Positions 7,363 through 17,179 of a stretch of 64,000 nt of DNA are shown here, piece after piece (the first letter of the stretch is position 1; each line of letters starts with the position of its first letter). The notes beneath the pieces were generated by a model. That model had not been told where the DNA came from. It did not search any database and worked only from the letters and a program-made list of their open reading frames with translations. Both the position numbers and the translations under genes were made by a program. The stretch covers positions 1-64,000 of the forward strand of contig NZ_JAKOGG010000016.1 in the NCBI RefSeq assembly GCF_022321485.1, written 5' to 3'. This stretch comes from Shewanella electrica (GTDB lineage Bacteria > Pseudomonadota > Gammaproteobacteria > Enterobacterales > Shewanellaceae).

Positions 7363-9183
7363 TTGCCACTGCCCGAATTACAGCACTTCTACATCGCTGA
7401 AGAACAATCTATCTACCTGCTAAAAGCCAATGATGCCCGCAAACACCGGGCGTGGATCCGTTTGTGTAAACAGCAACTGATAAAACTGGGCTATCAACAG
7501 CCAGAGCTGATTGGTAAAGGCGCTTATGGTTTCGTGTTTGCAGGGCATAACCAAGCCAATGAAGAACATGTGTTTAAGTTCTCGCGGGTCACACTGCCAC
7601 AGCAGATCCAAGACAGATTAGAAGAGGAAGCCTTTGTGCTTGGGCAACTCAATCACCCCAATGTGCCACCGTTAGTGAAATTTGAGCGGGTTGGCCGCCA
7701 AGGCATTTTAGTGATGGAGCGGGCACACGGCGAAGACCTCGACGTGCGTTGTCGTCGCCTTGGGCCACTGCCAGTACAAGAGATCATGAGCATCGCCCGC
7801 CAATTGGCTGATCTCTTGATGTATCTACGCATCGGCCGACCACTGGTGCACGGCGATATCAAACCGTCGAATCTTATCTACGATGAGCACACAGATAAAC
7901 TGTCGTTGATCGATTGGGGCTCAGCGGTATTTGCCCAACGTGATGAACAAGACCGCCCGGCCAATGACAATATTCTCAACACCTTGTCACTGGATCAGCA
8001 TCAAACCAATGCGCGTATGGGCGACGTGTACTTTATTGGTGAGGAACAACTATCGGGCGAGCTGTCCAGCCCACGTTTCGATGAGCAAGGCGTAGCCGCT
8101 ACCTTATATGCACTGGCTTCGGGGCAGATCAGCCGTTTTGGCTCGCATGTGATCCCCGCTACCAGTTTAGGCTTGCCACAGGAGCTGGCGCGTACACTGG
8201 ATGCCATGCTCAGTGACGACCCACAACTGCGCAAACGCGGCGGCGACTATTTTCTCAGCAGCATGAAATACGCCCAAGGCATGTTATTACCCAACCTAGC
8301 CAAAGCGCCGCTACACGCCGAAATCCCCGTCTGGCTGCAACCACACAATCGCGATGTGGAAACCGTCAGCTACAGTTCGCGCAAGTCGTTTCTCAAAAGC
8401 CATCAAGGCTCAGAGCAATATGCACAAATCAATCAGCATGATATTCAGTTAGAAAAATACTATCGCAACTTTTTGGTGGGCATGGGCGATACCGAAAAGG
8501 GTTTTATTGCCTCGGTAAGTCGGCTTGGACAATATCCGATTGCTGGCGGGCTAGCGATTCATTGGCGCGATGAAGGCGTGTTTATCGATTCGAATTTGGC
8601 TTTGTATGACGCTCAACTGCAACCTGCGTTATTGCAGGCGGTGAATAATATGGTGACGCTCGCCCGTGGCATTCGCAAAATTGGTATTTTTAAAGCGTGT
8701 TTTTTTAACGCCAAAGATACCATTCATGTTGAACGTAGCTCGGAAGCCAGCCCGTTTGTGTGCCAGCCAACGCAGCAGTTACCGTTTGAAGTGGGCGATG
8801 TGCCAAACAGCGAATCCCAGTCCCGTTGGCATTCCTATTTTGAAGACGGCAAAGATCCCGATGAAAACCTTGAGTTACCGGTAGAGATCATGAATGAGTT
8901 GAGCCGACTCAACCATATTCATCACACTGGCTGTATCATTTTTGAAGCGCTGCCGACGCACCTGAAAATCCACAGTTATTTAAGACTGCTCGACCCGCAG
9001 CGCCAATCAATTTTTGCAGGCTGCCTCGCACGTATTTTGCAGCATGTAGATAAGATCCACGGCCAAGGCGTGTCTGGCTTTATGAAGCTGCCGTATAAAA
9101 ATACCCGCGAGTTTAGTCATCTGGAGCGTAAAGCCGATAACTTCTATCCCCGCAATCCGAAAGCACAAAACGCTGCGCTGTGA
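7363..9183 (+). CDS. Eukaryotic-like serine/threonine protein kinase with unknown C-terminal domain
   Basis: A 606-residue cytosolic protein. The kinase core (about 40-300) has a glycine-rich loop GKGAYGFVF (51-59), a candidate ATP-binding Lys72 in VFKFSRV, and a catalytic loop HGDIKPSN (163-170). The magnesium motif is DWG (184-186) instead of DFG. Residues 310-606 form a separate region I cannot assign. It is rich in aromatics and includes KIGIFKACFF and GFMKLPYKN. There is no transmembrane segment, unlike PknB-type kinases. TTG at 7363 is chosen as start because AGGA lies 7 bases upstream and no earlier ATG fits. The gene stands alone, convergent with the metalloprotease gene. Confidence 0.85.
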   Translation: MPLPELQHFYIAEEQSIYLLKANDARKHRAWIRLCKQQLIKLGYQQPELIGKGAYGFVFAGHNQANEEHVFKFSRVTLPQQIQDRLEEEAFVLGQLNHPNVPPLVKFERVGRQGILVMERAHGEDLDVRCRRLGPLPVQEIMSIARQLADLLMYLRIGRPLVHGDIKPSNLIYDEHTDKLSLIDWGSAVFAQRDEQDRPANDNILNTLSLDQHQTNARMGDVYFIGEEQLSGELSSPRFDEQGVAATLYALASGQISRFGSHVIPATSLGLPQELARTLDAMLSDDPQLRKRGGDYFLSSMKYAQGMLLPNLAKAPLHAEIPVWLQPHNRDVETVSYSSRKSFLKSHQGSEQYAQINQHDIQLEKYYRNFLVGMGDTEKGFIASVSRLGQYPIAGGLAIHWRDEGVFIDSNLALYDAQLQPALLQAVNNMVTLARGIRKIGIFKACFFNAKDTIHVERSSEASPFVCQPTQQLPFEVGDVPNSESQSRWHSYFEDGKDPDENLELPVEIMNELSRLNHIHHTGCIIFEALPTHLKIHSYLRLLDPQRQSIFAGCLARILQHVDKIHGQGVSGFMKLPYKNTREFSHLERKADNFYPRNPKAQNAAL

Positions 9184-9217
9184 TCTTCAGCAACAGCGTT
9201 TTGTACACGTCTATCGG

Positions 9218-11623
9218 CTAAATCGGTGAGCCTGGCGGCATCAAGGCTGGCGTATCGATCATGCGCATTGGTGTACCAGAAAGATTGTTTTCAATCACGG
9301 TTTGCATAAGCTGATGGTGCGCGGCATTTTGCATATTCACCCGCTTAGCTAACCGTTTAAATTGCTGCGCCCAATAGATAAGTTTGGCACGCAGTTCGGC
9401 TTTAACTTCAGGCGTAGTTTGCTTACTAGCTAGAGCTGTTAGCGCCGTATCGATCACGACGGCGTTGATCCGCATAGCCGTTTCCTTTTTCGCCGAGGTT
9501 GGCAGCTCGGCTAACAGAGTTTGTGCAGCTAATTGATCCAGTAACATCGCGAGAGACAGTTGCTCAGCGTCACCCGATGCAGCTTGAGCAACACGATTCA
9601 ATCGCTCCGGCTGCAGTAAATAACTCAAAATTTGCCGCGCCAGCGACTCTGCCATCGCTTGCGGATCATTAGCGCTACCGAGTGATGATGCAAAGCTTTC
9701 GGCAGTGCGTTGATAGTTACCCGCTTTTGGCACTAGACGTACGAGTAAGTTGCTTGGCAGGTAGAGTTCATCTACGGCCAAACTGGCGAGTAACGCTTTC
9801 AACGCCGCTTTTTGCTGCACTGGCGCCACAAAATGCCATGTGCCGTTGGTGAGATCAGCATGATAGCTATAATCAATCCCGCCAATAAACTTGCTGGCAG
9901 CAGCAATTTGATAGCGATTGAGCAGATATAGCGGCACGAAAGCATCAGAGAGTTCGCCCAAAGGTTCCCCAGCCAACAGTACCTTAGCGCTAAACTGCTG
10001 CAACGCTTGTTTACGCACCTGCTGTAATCTCAGCAGCTCTCGGACCGGATCAGCACCGCGATCCCACTGGCTCGCAAAAGCATTGGCAGCAGAGATAGCC
10101 CCAGCATCTGCATCGTGGATGTAACGCAAGCCTTGTCGTTGTGCTTGCTGCTGCAACTGATTTAACGCCACATTGGTTGCAGTTTTATCACCAAAATCGC
10201 CGTAACCGTACTTGATGACATAGTTATCCCACTCGCCAAGTCCTTCACGATAGGGTTGGCTAATGTCAATCTGACCACCGCTTAACGCGATATAGGGATG
10301 GGGGTAGTCCATCACCGACGCATTGTTATTGGTCGATGCGGCAAAGTTGTGGGTCAAACCTAAGGTATGGCCAATTTCATGGGCTGCGAGCTGCCGAATA
10401 CGTGCCAATGCGAGTGCCATGTCCGCTCTGGCAGCTGCATCACGATCTGCCCAGCCTGCGGTCACTGCGCGCGCGATCAGATGATCTTGCCGCACTCGCG
10501 AGCTACCTAACGTGACCTGCCCTTTAATGATTTCGCCGGTGCGCGGGTCAATCACAGACATCCCCAATGACCAACCACGCGTGGAACGATGTACCCACTG
10601 CACCATGTTGTAGCGAATATCCTGCGGATCTGCGCCTTCTGGCAACATTTCTATTCTGAAGCCGCCGATAAACCCGGCATCATCAAACGCTTTTGACCAC
10701 CAGCGGCCACCGGCTAATAGCGCACTGCGGATCGGCTCTGGCACGCCAGGATCGAGATAATAGGTAATCGGCTTCACCACCTTGCTTGGCGCAGCACCTG
10801 GGTGCAGCTTTTGTAATCGATGACGCAGCAGCAGCCGTTTAGTGATCGGCTCATCAATTGCTGTGGCATAATCGCGATAACTTATGGATTGGTAACCACT
10901 GTAAGGATCGTAAGCGCGCGGTTGATAACCTGCATCTGGCGCCTTCACAAATGAATAGCGCACTTTGATCGACATCCAACGCGCATCAGGGGTGACACTC
11001 GCTACCTCTCCGCCAGCGGGCTCGGCGGTATAAGTTTGCAACACATCAACATCAGCGTTTTCGGCAAAGGACTTGATTGATTGCGGCACAATCACCGAGC
11101 GCTTCGCATCCAGTTGGTATTGCCCTTGGCCGGTAGCGCTGAGCGTCGCTTTGATGCCATAAAGATCGAGTTGCAGCAGCTCATTGACGGGCACTAACAG
11201 CTTGTCGCCCTGCAGTAATTTGCCTTTCCACAATATCGATTCAGCAAAGGCTTCATGTACCGACTGGCGCTCAAGCTGATTATCGGTATCGGCGCGATAA
11301 CGGGTGTTGAGTTGTTTGAGGATAACGTAAGGGCCTTGGCGCTCGAACTGCACTAATCGCGCCTCACTCACCTGACCGCGATCAAGCTCGAGCTTATTGG
11401 AACCCACGCCTTGCGGCAGACTGCTGACCAATAACATCGGCTGGTTGAGCTGATTAACTTCGAGGTAGAGTTCACCAGATTGTGGCTCAAAGAAGTAGTT
11501 AATAAAGCCTTTGGCTTGCTGACTGTGGGCGGTGATATCTGCGATGTTAGTGGCTTGCGCCAGTGCGTTTTGGCACCAAAACAGTGCTAAAACGCTAACG
11601 AGTAGTCCCTTAAGCGTGTTCAT
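9218..11623 (-). CDS. Secreted zinc-dependent metalloprotease (DUF5117/DUF4953 type)
   Basis: An 801-residue precursor with a signal peptide (about 22 residues, ending NALAQA). A long N-terminal region resembling DUF5117/5118 precedes the zincin site HEIGHTLGLTH (415-425). VMDYP (about 437-441) is a candidate metzincin Met-turn. The C-terminal 350 residues are helical. These large proteins are periplasmic or secreted peptidases of unknown substrate. The start MNTLKGLLVS gives a proper signal peptide. It is separated by about 60 bases from the sensor-kinase gene on the same strand. Confidence 0.85.
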   Translation of the reverse strand: MNTLKGLLVSVLALFWCQNALAQATNIADITAHSQQAKGFINYFFEPQSGELYLEVNQLNQPMLLVSSLPQGVGSNKLELDRGQVSEARLVQFERQGPYVILKQLNTRYRADTDNQLERQSVHEAFAESILWKGKLLQGDKLLVPVNELLQLDLYGIKATLSATGQGQYQLDAKRSVIVPQSIKSFAENADVDVLQTYTAEPAGGEVASVTPDARWMSIKVRYSFVKAPDAGYQPRAYDPYSGYQSISYRDYATAIDEPITKRLLLRHRLQKLHPGAAPSKVVKPITYYLDPGVPEPIRSALLAGGRWWSKAFDDAGFIGGFRIEMLPEGADPQDIRYNMVQWVHRSTRGWSLGMSVIDPRTGEIIKGQVTLGSSRVRQDHLIARAVTAGWADRDAAARADMALALARIRQLAAHEIGHTLGLTHNFAASTNNNASVMDYPHPYIALSGGQIDISQPYREGLGEWDNYVIKYGYGDFGDKTATNVALNQLQQQAQRQGLRYIHDADAGAISAANAFASQWDRGADPVRELLRLQQVRKQALQQFSAKVLLAGEPLGELSDAFVPLYLLNRYQIAAASKFIGGIDYSYHADLTNGTWHFVAPVQQKAALKALLASLAVDELYLPSNLLVRLVPKAGNYQRTAESFASSLGSANDPQAMAESLARQILSYLLQPERLNRVAQAASGDAEQLSLAMLLDQLAAQTLLAELPTSAKKETAMRINAVVIDTALTALASKQTTPEVKAELRAKLIYWAQQFKRLAKRVNMQNAAHHQLMQTVIENNLSGTPMRMIDTPALMPPGSPI

Positions 11624-11685
11624 CCTTCAACCTTATTGCTGTTATTATTTAGAGCAATTTACGTTAAGGGATTGTTTTACTTAAC

Positions 11686-14600
11686 TCAAGCTTTACCCAC
11701 CCACTCATTGAGCGTATCAAACAGCTCGTTAAGCATAATCGGTTTGGTGATGTGGGCGTTCATACCGGCATCTAAGCTTTTATCGCGATCGCCCGACATC
11801 GCATGAGCAGTCATGGCGATAATTGGCAGTTGCTCTGCAGAATAGCTTTTGCGCAGCTCACGGGTGGCGGTCAAACCATCCATCACCGGCATCTGAATGT
11901 CCATCAGTACCGCGTCATAATGTTTCTGCGGCACCATATCTAACGCCACTTGGCCGTTCTCGGCCACATCGACGCTAAAACCAGCGCTGCGCAACAGTTC
12001 CATCGCCACTTGCTGGTTAATCAGGTTGTCTTCCACCAGCAGGATCTCGCCTCGACACTGCTGGTCGCTCTCTGGAGCGATCTCGGTTTCTGTGGTTGCT
12101 TCAGGCGCTTCGGAGAAGGCATTCATCACTTCGTTAAACAAGGCCGAGGCTTTAAACGGTTTTTGCAACAAGGCATACACGCGGGAGTTATCCAGCTCTT
12201 GTGCCATCGGCTCGGCAGAATAGGCGGTCATCATCAGCACCACAGGCCGCGTTTTGATAACGCCGCTGCTGATCAGTTCATCCATCGCCACTAGCACATC
12301 GCTGCCGTCCATCTCTGGCATTTTCCAGTCGAGTAACAGCAAATCATAGTGATGCTGCTGCAACAGTGCCAACGCTTCTGCTCCGCTGGTAGCGGTATCC
12401 ACATCAAAATGGAAATCGCGCAGCTGCGAGGCATAAATTTGCAGTGCCGATGGATTGTCGTCTACCACCAGCGTGCGGCGTTGATTAAAGCTTTCAGGCA
12501 GCACCAATGGCGCAGGCTGGCTTTCCTCGGCAATGTCAAAGCTGATGGTAAAACTAAAGGTGCTACCGTCGCCGGGCTGACTGGTGACGTGTAAATCGCC
12601 GCCCATCATCGACACCAGATGTTTACTGATCGATAAACCAAGGCCGGTGCCACCGTAGCGGCGCGTGGTAGAGCCGTCAGCTTGCGCAAACGCATCAAAT
12701 AGCTGTAGCTGTTTTTCAGGTTCAATACCAATACCGGTATCGCGCACCCAGAACTTGAGGCTAATGCGATGATCGCGTTCGCCGACATCCTCACAACCTA
12801 ACTCGATCTCACCATCACTGGTAAATTTCACCGCGTTAGACAGTAAGTTCACCAGCACTTGCCCCAAACGCAGCGGGTCGCCGCTGAGCACCAAACCAGC
12901 AGTCACCGGCGCGTATAACAGCAGCTCGATGCCCTTCTCTTGCGCCTTGAGTGCGTTCAGGTCCAGCGCATGTTCCAGCACTTTATCCAGTTGGAACGGC
13001 ACCCGTTCTAACTCCATTTTACCGGCTTCGATTTTAGAGAAATCGAGAATATCGTTGATGATGCGTAACAACGACTGCGCCGAGAAATCGGCTTTTTCGA
13101 GATAATCTTGCTGTTGTGTGGTCAGCGGCGTGCGCTGCGCGAGCTGCAACATCCCGATAATGGCGTTCATTGGTGTGCGGATCTCATGGCTCATGTTGGC
13201 CAAGAATTCACTCTTGTACAGGTTAGCCATTTCCGCATCACGTTTGGCTTCCAACAGCGCCACTTCGTTACTCTTTTGGCGGGTAATCTCTTTGTGCGTC
13301 CCCAACATACGTTTAGGTTGGTTATCGTCGGTGAACTCCACCACCCGGCCGCGCGACAGCAACCAGTGATATTTGCCGTCTTTACCTAACATGCGAAACT
13401 CAATCTCATACGCATCAGTAGGATTGGTCAGATAACGCTGACGATACTCATCGGTGCGCTCGCGGTCATCGGGATGGGTTAACTCGCCCATGGTCGGCAG
13501 CAGCAGCGGGAACTCATTGGGCTGATAGCCCAACATGGTATAAAACGAGGCGTTACAGATGATCTGCTCGGAGTCGAGATACCAATCCCACAAACCATCT
13601 TCTACTGCGTCCATCGCTAAGTGATAACGTTCTTCCGACAGGCGCAACTGCTCGGCAGATTCGTATTCGCGGGTGATATCGCGCCACACCACAATCAAAC
13701 CTTGCAGTTCACCGCGGCGGTTATAAAACGGCAGTTTAAGCGTATCGAGCAAAATCGGCTTACCGGCCAGTTCCACCTTTTCTTGGTAACGTAGCGGCGT
13801 TTTGTCACGCAGAATGCGCTCATCTTCCTCTTGAATGCGTTTCGACAACTCTGGCGGCGTCAGCTCGGCATCGGTTTTGCCAATCATGTCGCTCTCGCTG
13901 TACCCCAATACTCGCTCAGCAGAACGGTTACAACCAAGGTACTTGCCGTTTTTATCTTTAAACACAATCGCTTCGGGAATGGTATCCAACAGCGAACGCA
14001 GCAACGCGAACTCTTGTTCACGCTTCTCAGTGGTTTCACGCAGACGCTCAGTACGTCGCGCCACCAATTTATCCAGCCGTTTATTCTGTTCGGCCAAGTG
14101 TTTGGTGTATTGCTCGTTTTCTTCAAAGATGCGACTGACCAATTTAAACCACGGCAGCCAATCACGGTTGATGCGGCTCGGTGGCCCTTTGGGCGCGCGC
14201 GAGCACTCTTCAAGATGTGACAACAAGCGCGATGCTGGGCTGACGAATGAACGACGCGTTTGCCAGTGCACGATGGTGACCAGAATCGACAGCGCCAATA
14301 CCACGAGGAAGAACGTGGCTTTCAATTTTTCCAGCGAATCGGAAAACATGTCGTCGACGTTTTGCAGATACAGCAAACGCCATGGCGCGTTATGTAACGC
14401 CACCGAGTGAATATAGTAGCCGTTGCGCACCATGCCTTCATGGGCATCAAACAGTTCCGACTCTGGCAGCGAATGCAGCTCTGGCGGCAAACGTTGGCTG
14501 ATGTGATACACCCGATTGATATTCGAGGTATCAAAATCGCTGTGCGACAGAATGTTGTTGCCTTGGTCGAGCAGAATCACCGTTCCCGGCATTTTGAAAT

Positions 14601-15378
14601 AGAGGCGGATCTGTTTGGCTAACGACGCCAAGGTCATATCAAGGTTAATCGAGCCAATAAAATCATCATCAAGATAGATCGGCACACCAAGCGTGGTCAG
14701 CAAACCTTTACCCGTGCTATCCACGTAGGCCTCACTCCAAAACACGCTGCGCTGCGGGTTCATCTCTGGCGTGGCCAGTTGGAACTGCTTGCGCGTTAGC
14801 ATGTCATCGCGGAAGCGCATTTCATCGGCAGGCCAAGGGAAATAAGACATCATCCGCCGCTTGGAGATGTAATAGATTGCCGATGCTTTGGGCGCCGCTT
14901 CTTTGGCAACCGGAAACGACAGCGACAGCTCAAACAACATCTCTAGCTCTTGGTAAAACTTCTCGCTGCGACCATCGAGCGAGCCAACACCGGTGATGCG
15001 CCCCATATTGGTAAACGGTTGACCATTGTTGGCATACGTCGGCTCAAGGGTGAAGTATTGCCCTTGTTCATTGAATTTTTGATATTGCGGGAGCTGGTTT
15101 TTCCGCACATCTTCGGCGAGGCGCAGATGATCGACGGCAATATTGCGTAAGCTTTTTACCGCCCGAATACTGGACTCAAGCAGCAAGTCAATCTGCATCA
15201 CGTGGCGATCAACTTGCTCCTCACGCTGCACCATCTGCTCGGTCTTTTGCCGCTCGAAGAACAGCCAAGCCGTTAACAGCGCCAACACAATTACCCCGAT
15301 ATAGGTGTAAAACACCGCTCGGTTGTAATTTTTTTGAATCGGCGATTTTAACTGGAGATCTGGCTCAGTTGGCTTCAT
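11686..15378 (-). CDS. Hybrid sensor histidine kinase (Cache-PAS-PAS-HisKA-HATPase-REC-REC)
   Basis: A 1230-residue inner-membrane protein. Membrane helices at about 21-41 and 356-372 flank a large periplasmic Cache-like sensor. A coiled linker (415-455) leads to PAS domains at about 460-570 and 585-700. The HisKA H-box SHEIRTPMN has phospho-acceptor His731. The ATPase shows N-box NLLSNAVKF, DTGIGI (880) and GGTGLGL (909). Receiver 1 has Asp1017 (LLDWKMPEMDG); receiver 2 has Asp1160 (LMDIQMPVMDG). There is no Hpt domain, so relay to a separate Hpt and output regulator is expected. No partner is encoded nearby and the ligand is unknown. Confidence 0.92.
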   Translation of the reverse strand: MKPTEPDLQLKSPIQKNYNRAVFYTYIGVIVLALLTAWLFFERQKTEQMVQREEQVDRHVMQIDLLLESSIRAVKSLRNIAVDHLRLAEDVRKNQLPQYQKFNEQGQYFTLEPTYANNGQPFTNMGRITGVGSLDGRSEKFYQELEMLFELSLSFPVAKEAAPKASAIYYISKRRMMSYFPWPADEMRFRDDMLTRKQFQLATPEMNPQRSVFWSEAYVDSTGKGLLTTLGVPIYLDDDFIGSINLDMTLASLAKQIRLYFKMPGTVILLDQGNNILSHSDFDTSNINRVYHISQRLPPELHSLPESELFDAHEGMVRNGYYIHSVALHNAPWRLLYLQNVDDMFSDSLEKLKATFFLVVLALSILVTIVHWQTRRSFVSPASRLLSHLEECSRAPKGPPSRINRDWLPWFKLVSRIFEENEQYTKHLAEQNKRLDKLVARRTERLRETTEKREQEFALLRSLLDTIPEAIVFKDKNGKYLGCNRSAERVLGYSESDMIGKTDAELTPPELSKRIQEEDERILRDKTPLRYQEKVELAGKPILLDTLKLPFYNRRGELQGLIVVWRDITREYESAEQLRLSEERYHLAMDAVEDGLWDWYLDSEQIICNASFYTMLGYQPNEFPLLLPTMGELTHPDDRERTDEYRQRYLTNPTDAYEIEFRMLGKDGKYHWLLSRGRVVEFTDDNQPKRMLGTHKEITRQKSNEVALLEAKRDAEMANLYKSEFLANMSHEIRTPMNAIIGMLQLAQRTPLTTQQQDYLEKADFSAQSLLRIINDILDFSKIEAGKMELERVPFQLDKVLEHALDLNALKAQEKGIELLLYAPVTAGLVLSGDPLRLGQVLVNLLSNAVKFTSDGEIELGCEDVGERDHRISLKFWVRDTGIGIEPEKQLQLFDAFAQADGSTTRRYGGTGLGLSISKHLVSMMGGDLHVTSQPGDGSTFSFTISFDIAEESQPAPLVLPESFNQRRTLVVDDNPSALQIYASQLRDFHFDVDTATSGAEALALLQQHHYDLLLLDWKMPEMDGSDVLVAMDELISSGVIKTRPVVLMMTAYSAEPMAQELDNSRVYALLQKPFKASALFNEVMNAFSEAPEATTETEIAPESDQQCRGEILLVEDNLINQQVAMELLRSAGFSVDVAENGQVALDMVPQKHYDAVLMDIQMPVMDGLTATRELRKSYSAEQLPIIAMTAHAMSGDRDKSLDAGMNAHITKPIMLNELFDTLNEWVGKA

Positions 15379-15449
15379 CCGCTACCCTTGGATATTACGG
15401 CTGGCATTACAGCGAAAAAATAGCCTTTTATGATAGCAGTTTGCCTTGG

Positions 15450-15476
15450 AAAACAAAGGCCTCAACGAGGCCTTTG
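15450..15476 (-). terminator. Terminator of the phoH-type gene
   Basis: On the minus strand CAAAGGCCTC-GTT-GAGGCCTTTG is followed by TTTT, 17 bases after the stop codon of the PIN-PhoH gene. Confidence 0.85.
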
Positions 15477-15492
15477 TCATCAATTTACGGTA

Positions 15493-16887
15493 TTAAAGTT
15501 GCTCTTCGGCAAATTCGGCTAAACGAGAACGCACCACACCATTGAGGTAGATGTTGGCGCTGCCTTCGAAATTTTTAAAACGCTCGACAATATAGGTTAA
15601 TCCGGAAGTCACGGCAGTTAAGTAGTTAGAGTCAATCTGCGCTAAGTTACCGCTGCAGATCAGCTTAGTGCCCTCACCCATACGGGTGATCATGGTTTTG
15701 ATTTGCGAAGCAGTAAGGTTTTGGCATTCATCCAAAATCACCACCGCGTTTTGAATCGAACGGCCACGCATAAAGTTGATCGACTTAAACTGAATGTTGG
15801 CCTTGTCCATGATGTAGTTGAGCGACCCAGCGGGGTTCACATCATGCTTGTGTAACACCTCCAAGGTATCAGTGATAGCCGCCAACCATGGCGCCATTTT
15901 TTCCTCTTCAGTACCGGGCAAGAAGCCAATCGACTCGGCGATTTCCGGCGTATTGCGCGTCACAATCACTTTGTCGTACTGGTTACGCTCGACCACCATT
16001 TCCAAAGCCGCCGCCATCGCCAGCAAGGTTTTACCACAGCCCGCGGGGCCGGTGAGGATCACCATGTCGATGCTCGGGTCTAACAAAGCTTGCAGCGCCA
16101 TGCCTTGATACACATTTTTTGGACGAACGCCCCACGCTTCCATATTGAGCAAACGATCGCGGCCTAAATCAAGCACGCTTAACGTCGACTCGGTGCGCCC
16201 CACCACGCGGCCACAAAAGTCTGACTCTTGATCTAGCAGATATTGATTAGCGTAGAAGAGGTCATCACCAAGGTCTTTCAGCGGCACTTCGTGAATGGTG
16301 TGACGCCCTTGTCGCTCGGTTGCCACCTTTTGCAAATGTTCCCAAAAATTGCCATCAAACTCGTGAAAGCCTTTGGCTAAGAAACGAATATCGTCAATCA
16401 GTTGGTCGGTGCGGTAATCCTCCACTAATAACATGCCAGCGCCTTTAGCTTTGAGGCGCATGTTGATGTCTTTGGTGACTAGCACCACGGTGCGAGGGTG
16501 ATATTGCTGTTGCAGGTGTAACGCGGTGTTGATGATGCGGTTATCGTTATTGTCGCCGGGTAGCGAACCTATGGTGAACTCAATTTGGTGATCAGGAAAG
16601 ATGGATAGTGTGCCGGATACATCGGTGTGGCCTTCGCGCAGAGGTAGCGGTACGCCGTTGATAATCTGTTCAGGAGTAATATCGCCGCCGAGGATGTCCT
16701 CCAAGGCGCGGATGGCAACGCGGGCATCGCGGCTGACATCGCGTTTGCGGTCTTTAATCTGGTCCAACTCTTCGAGGACCGTCATGGGTACAACAACATC
16801 GTGTTCTTTAAATGAGTAAATCGCCAGTGGCTCGTGCAATAACACATTGGTATCAAGTACAAACAATTTTCTGTCGTCTTGTTCCAT
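15493..16887 (-). CDS. PIN-PhoH family ATPase (PhoH2-like)
   Basis: A 464-residue protein joining an N-terminal PIN nuclease-like domain (FVLDTNVLLHEP, Asp12; residues about 5-140) to a C-terminal PhoH P-loop ATPase (GPAGCGKTLLAMA, then VVILDECQNLT as Walker B). PIN-PhoH proteins have been reported to unwind and cleave RNA in an ATP-dependent way. The start at 16887 has a GGAGG ribosome site 4 bases upstream; an upstream GTG at 16908 is less likely. It is monocistronic with its own terminator, and divergent from rapA. Confidence 0.9.
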   Translation of the reverse strand: MEQDDRKLFVLDTNVLLHEPLAIYSFKEHDVVVPMTVLEELDQIKDRKRDVSRDARVAIRALEDILGGDITPEQIINGVPLPLREGHTDVSGTLSIFPDHQIEFTIGSLPGDNNDNRIINTALHLQQQYHPRTVVLVTKDINMRLKAKGAGMLLVEDYRTDQLIDDIRFLAKGFHEFDGNFWEHLQKVATERQGRHTIHEVPLKDLGDDLFYANQYLLDQESDFCGRVVGRTESTLSVLDLGRDRLLNMEAWGVRPKNVYQGMALQALLDPSIDMVILTGPAGCGKTLLAMAAALEMVVERNQYDKVIVTRNTPEIAESIGFLPGTEEEKMAPWLAAITDTLEVLHKHDVNPAGSLNYIMDKANIQFKSINFMRGRSIQNAVVILDECQNLTASQIKTMITRMGEGTKLICSGNLAQIDSNYLTAVTSGLTYIVERFKNFEGSANIYLNGVVRSRLAEFAEEQL

Positions 16888-17179
16888 AGCGCCTCCATTT
16901 TGTTGCACTTATGGTTATCGAAAATGTTGTTATAGATGCTGAACTAAAGTGGCCTCCTTAGGTTGATAAAAATCTGCACTAAACTCGTTTTGTCGCTGTA
17001 GTTTTATACTGGCACCTTTACCGTGGGATGACAACGCCAAAATCAACATTTTCGTAACACTAAGAAACCGTAGGAATTTACTCGTTTTTGCAACGAACAA
17101 TGCGTGCGCTAGCATTGGTATTCGTGGCCGATTGGTATAACATACGCGCCCCCCGCAACCCCGAGGATGAGAGAGAAAA

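Noticed and set aside
13835-14410. 191-codon plus-strand ORF inside the sensor kinase gene
   Set aside because: Antisense shadow of a well-supported coding region.
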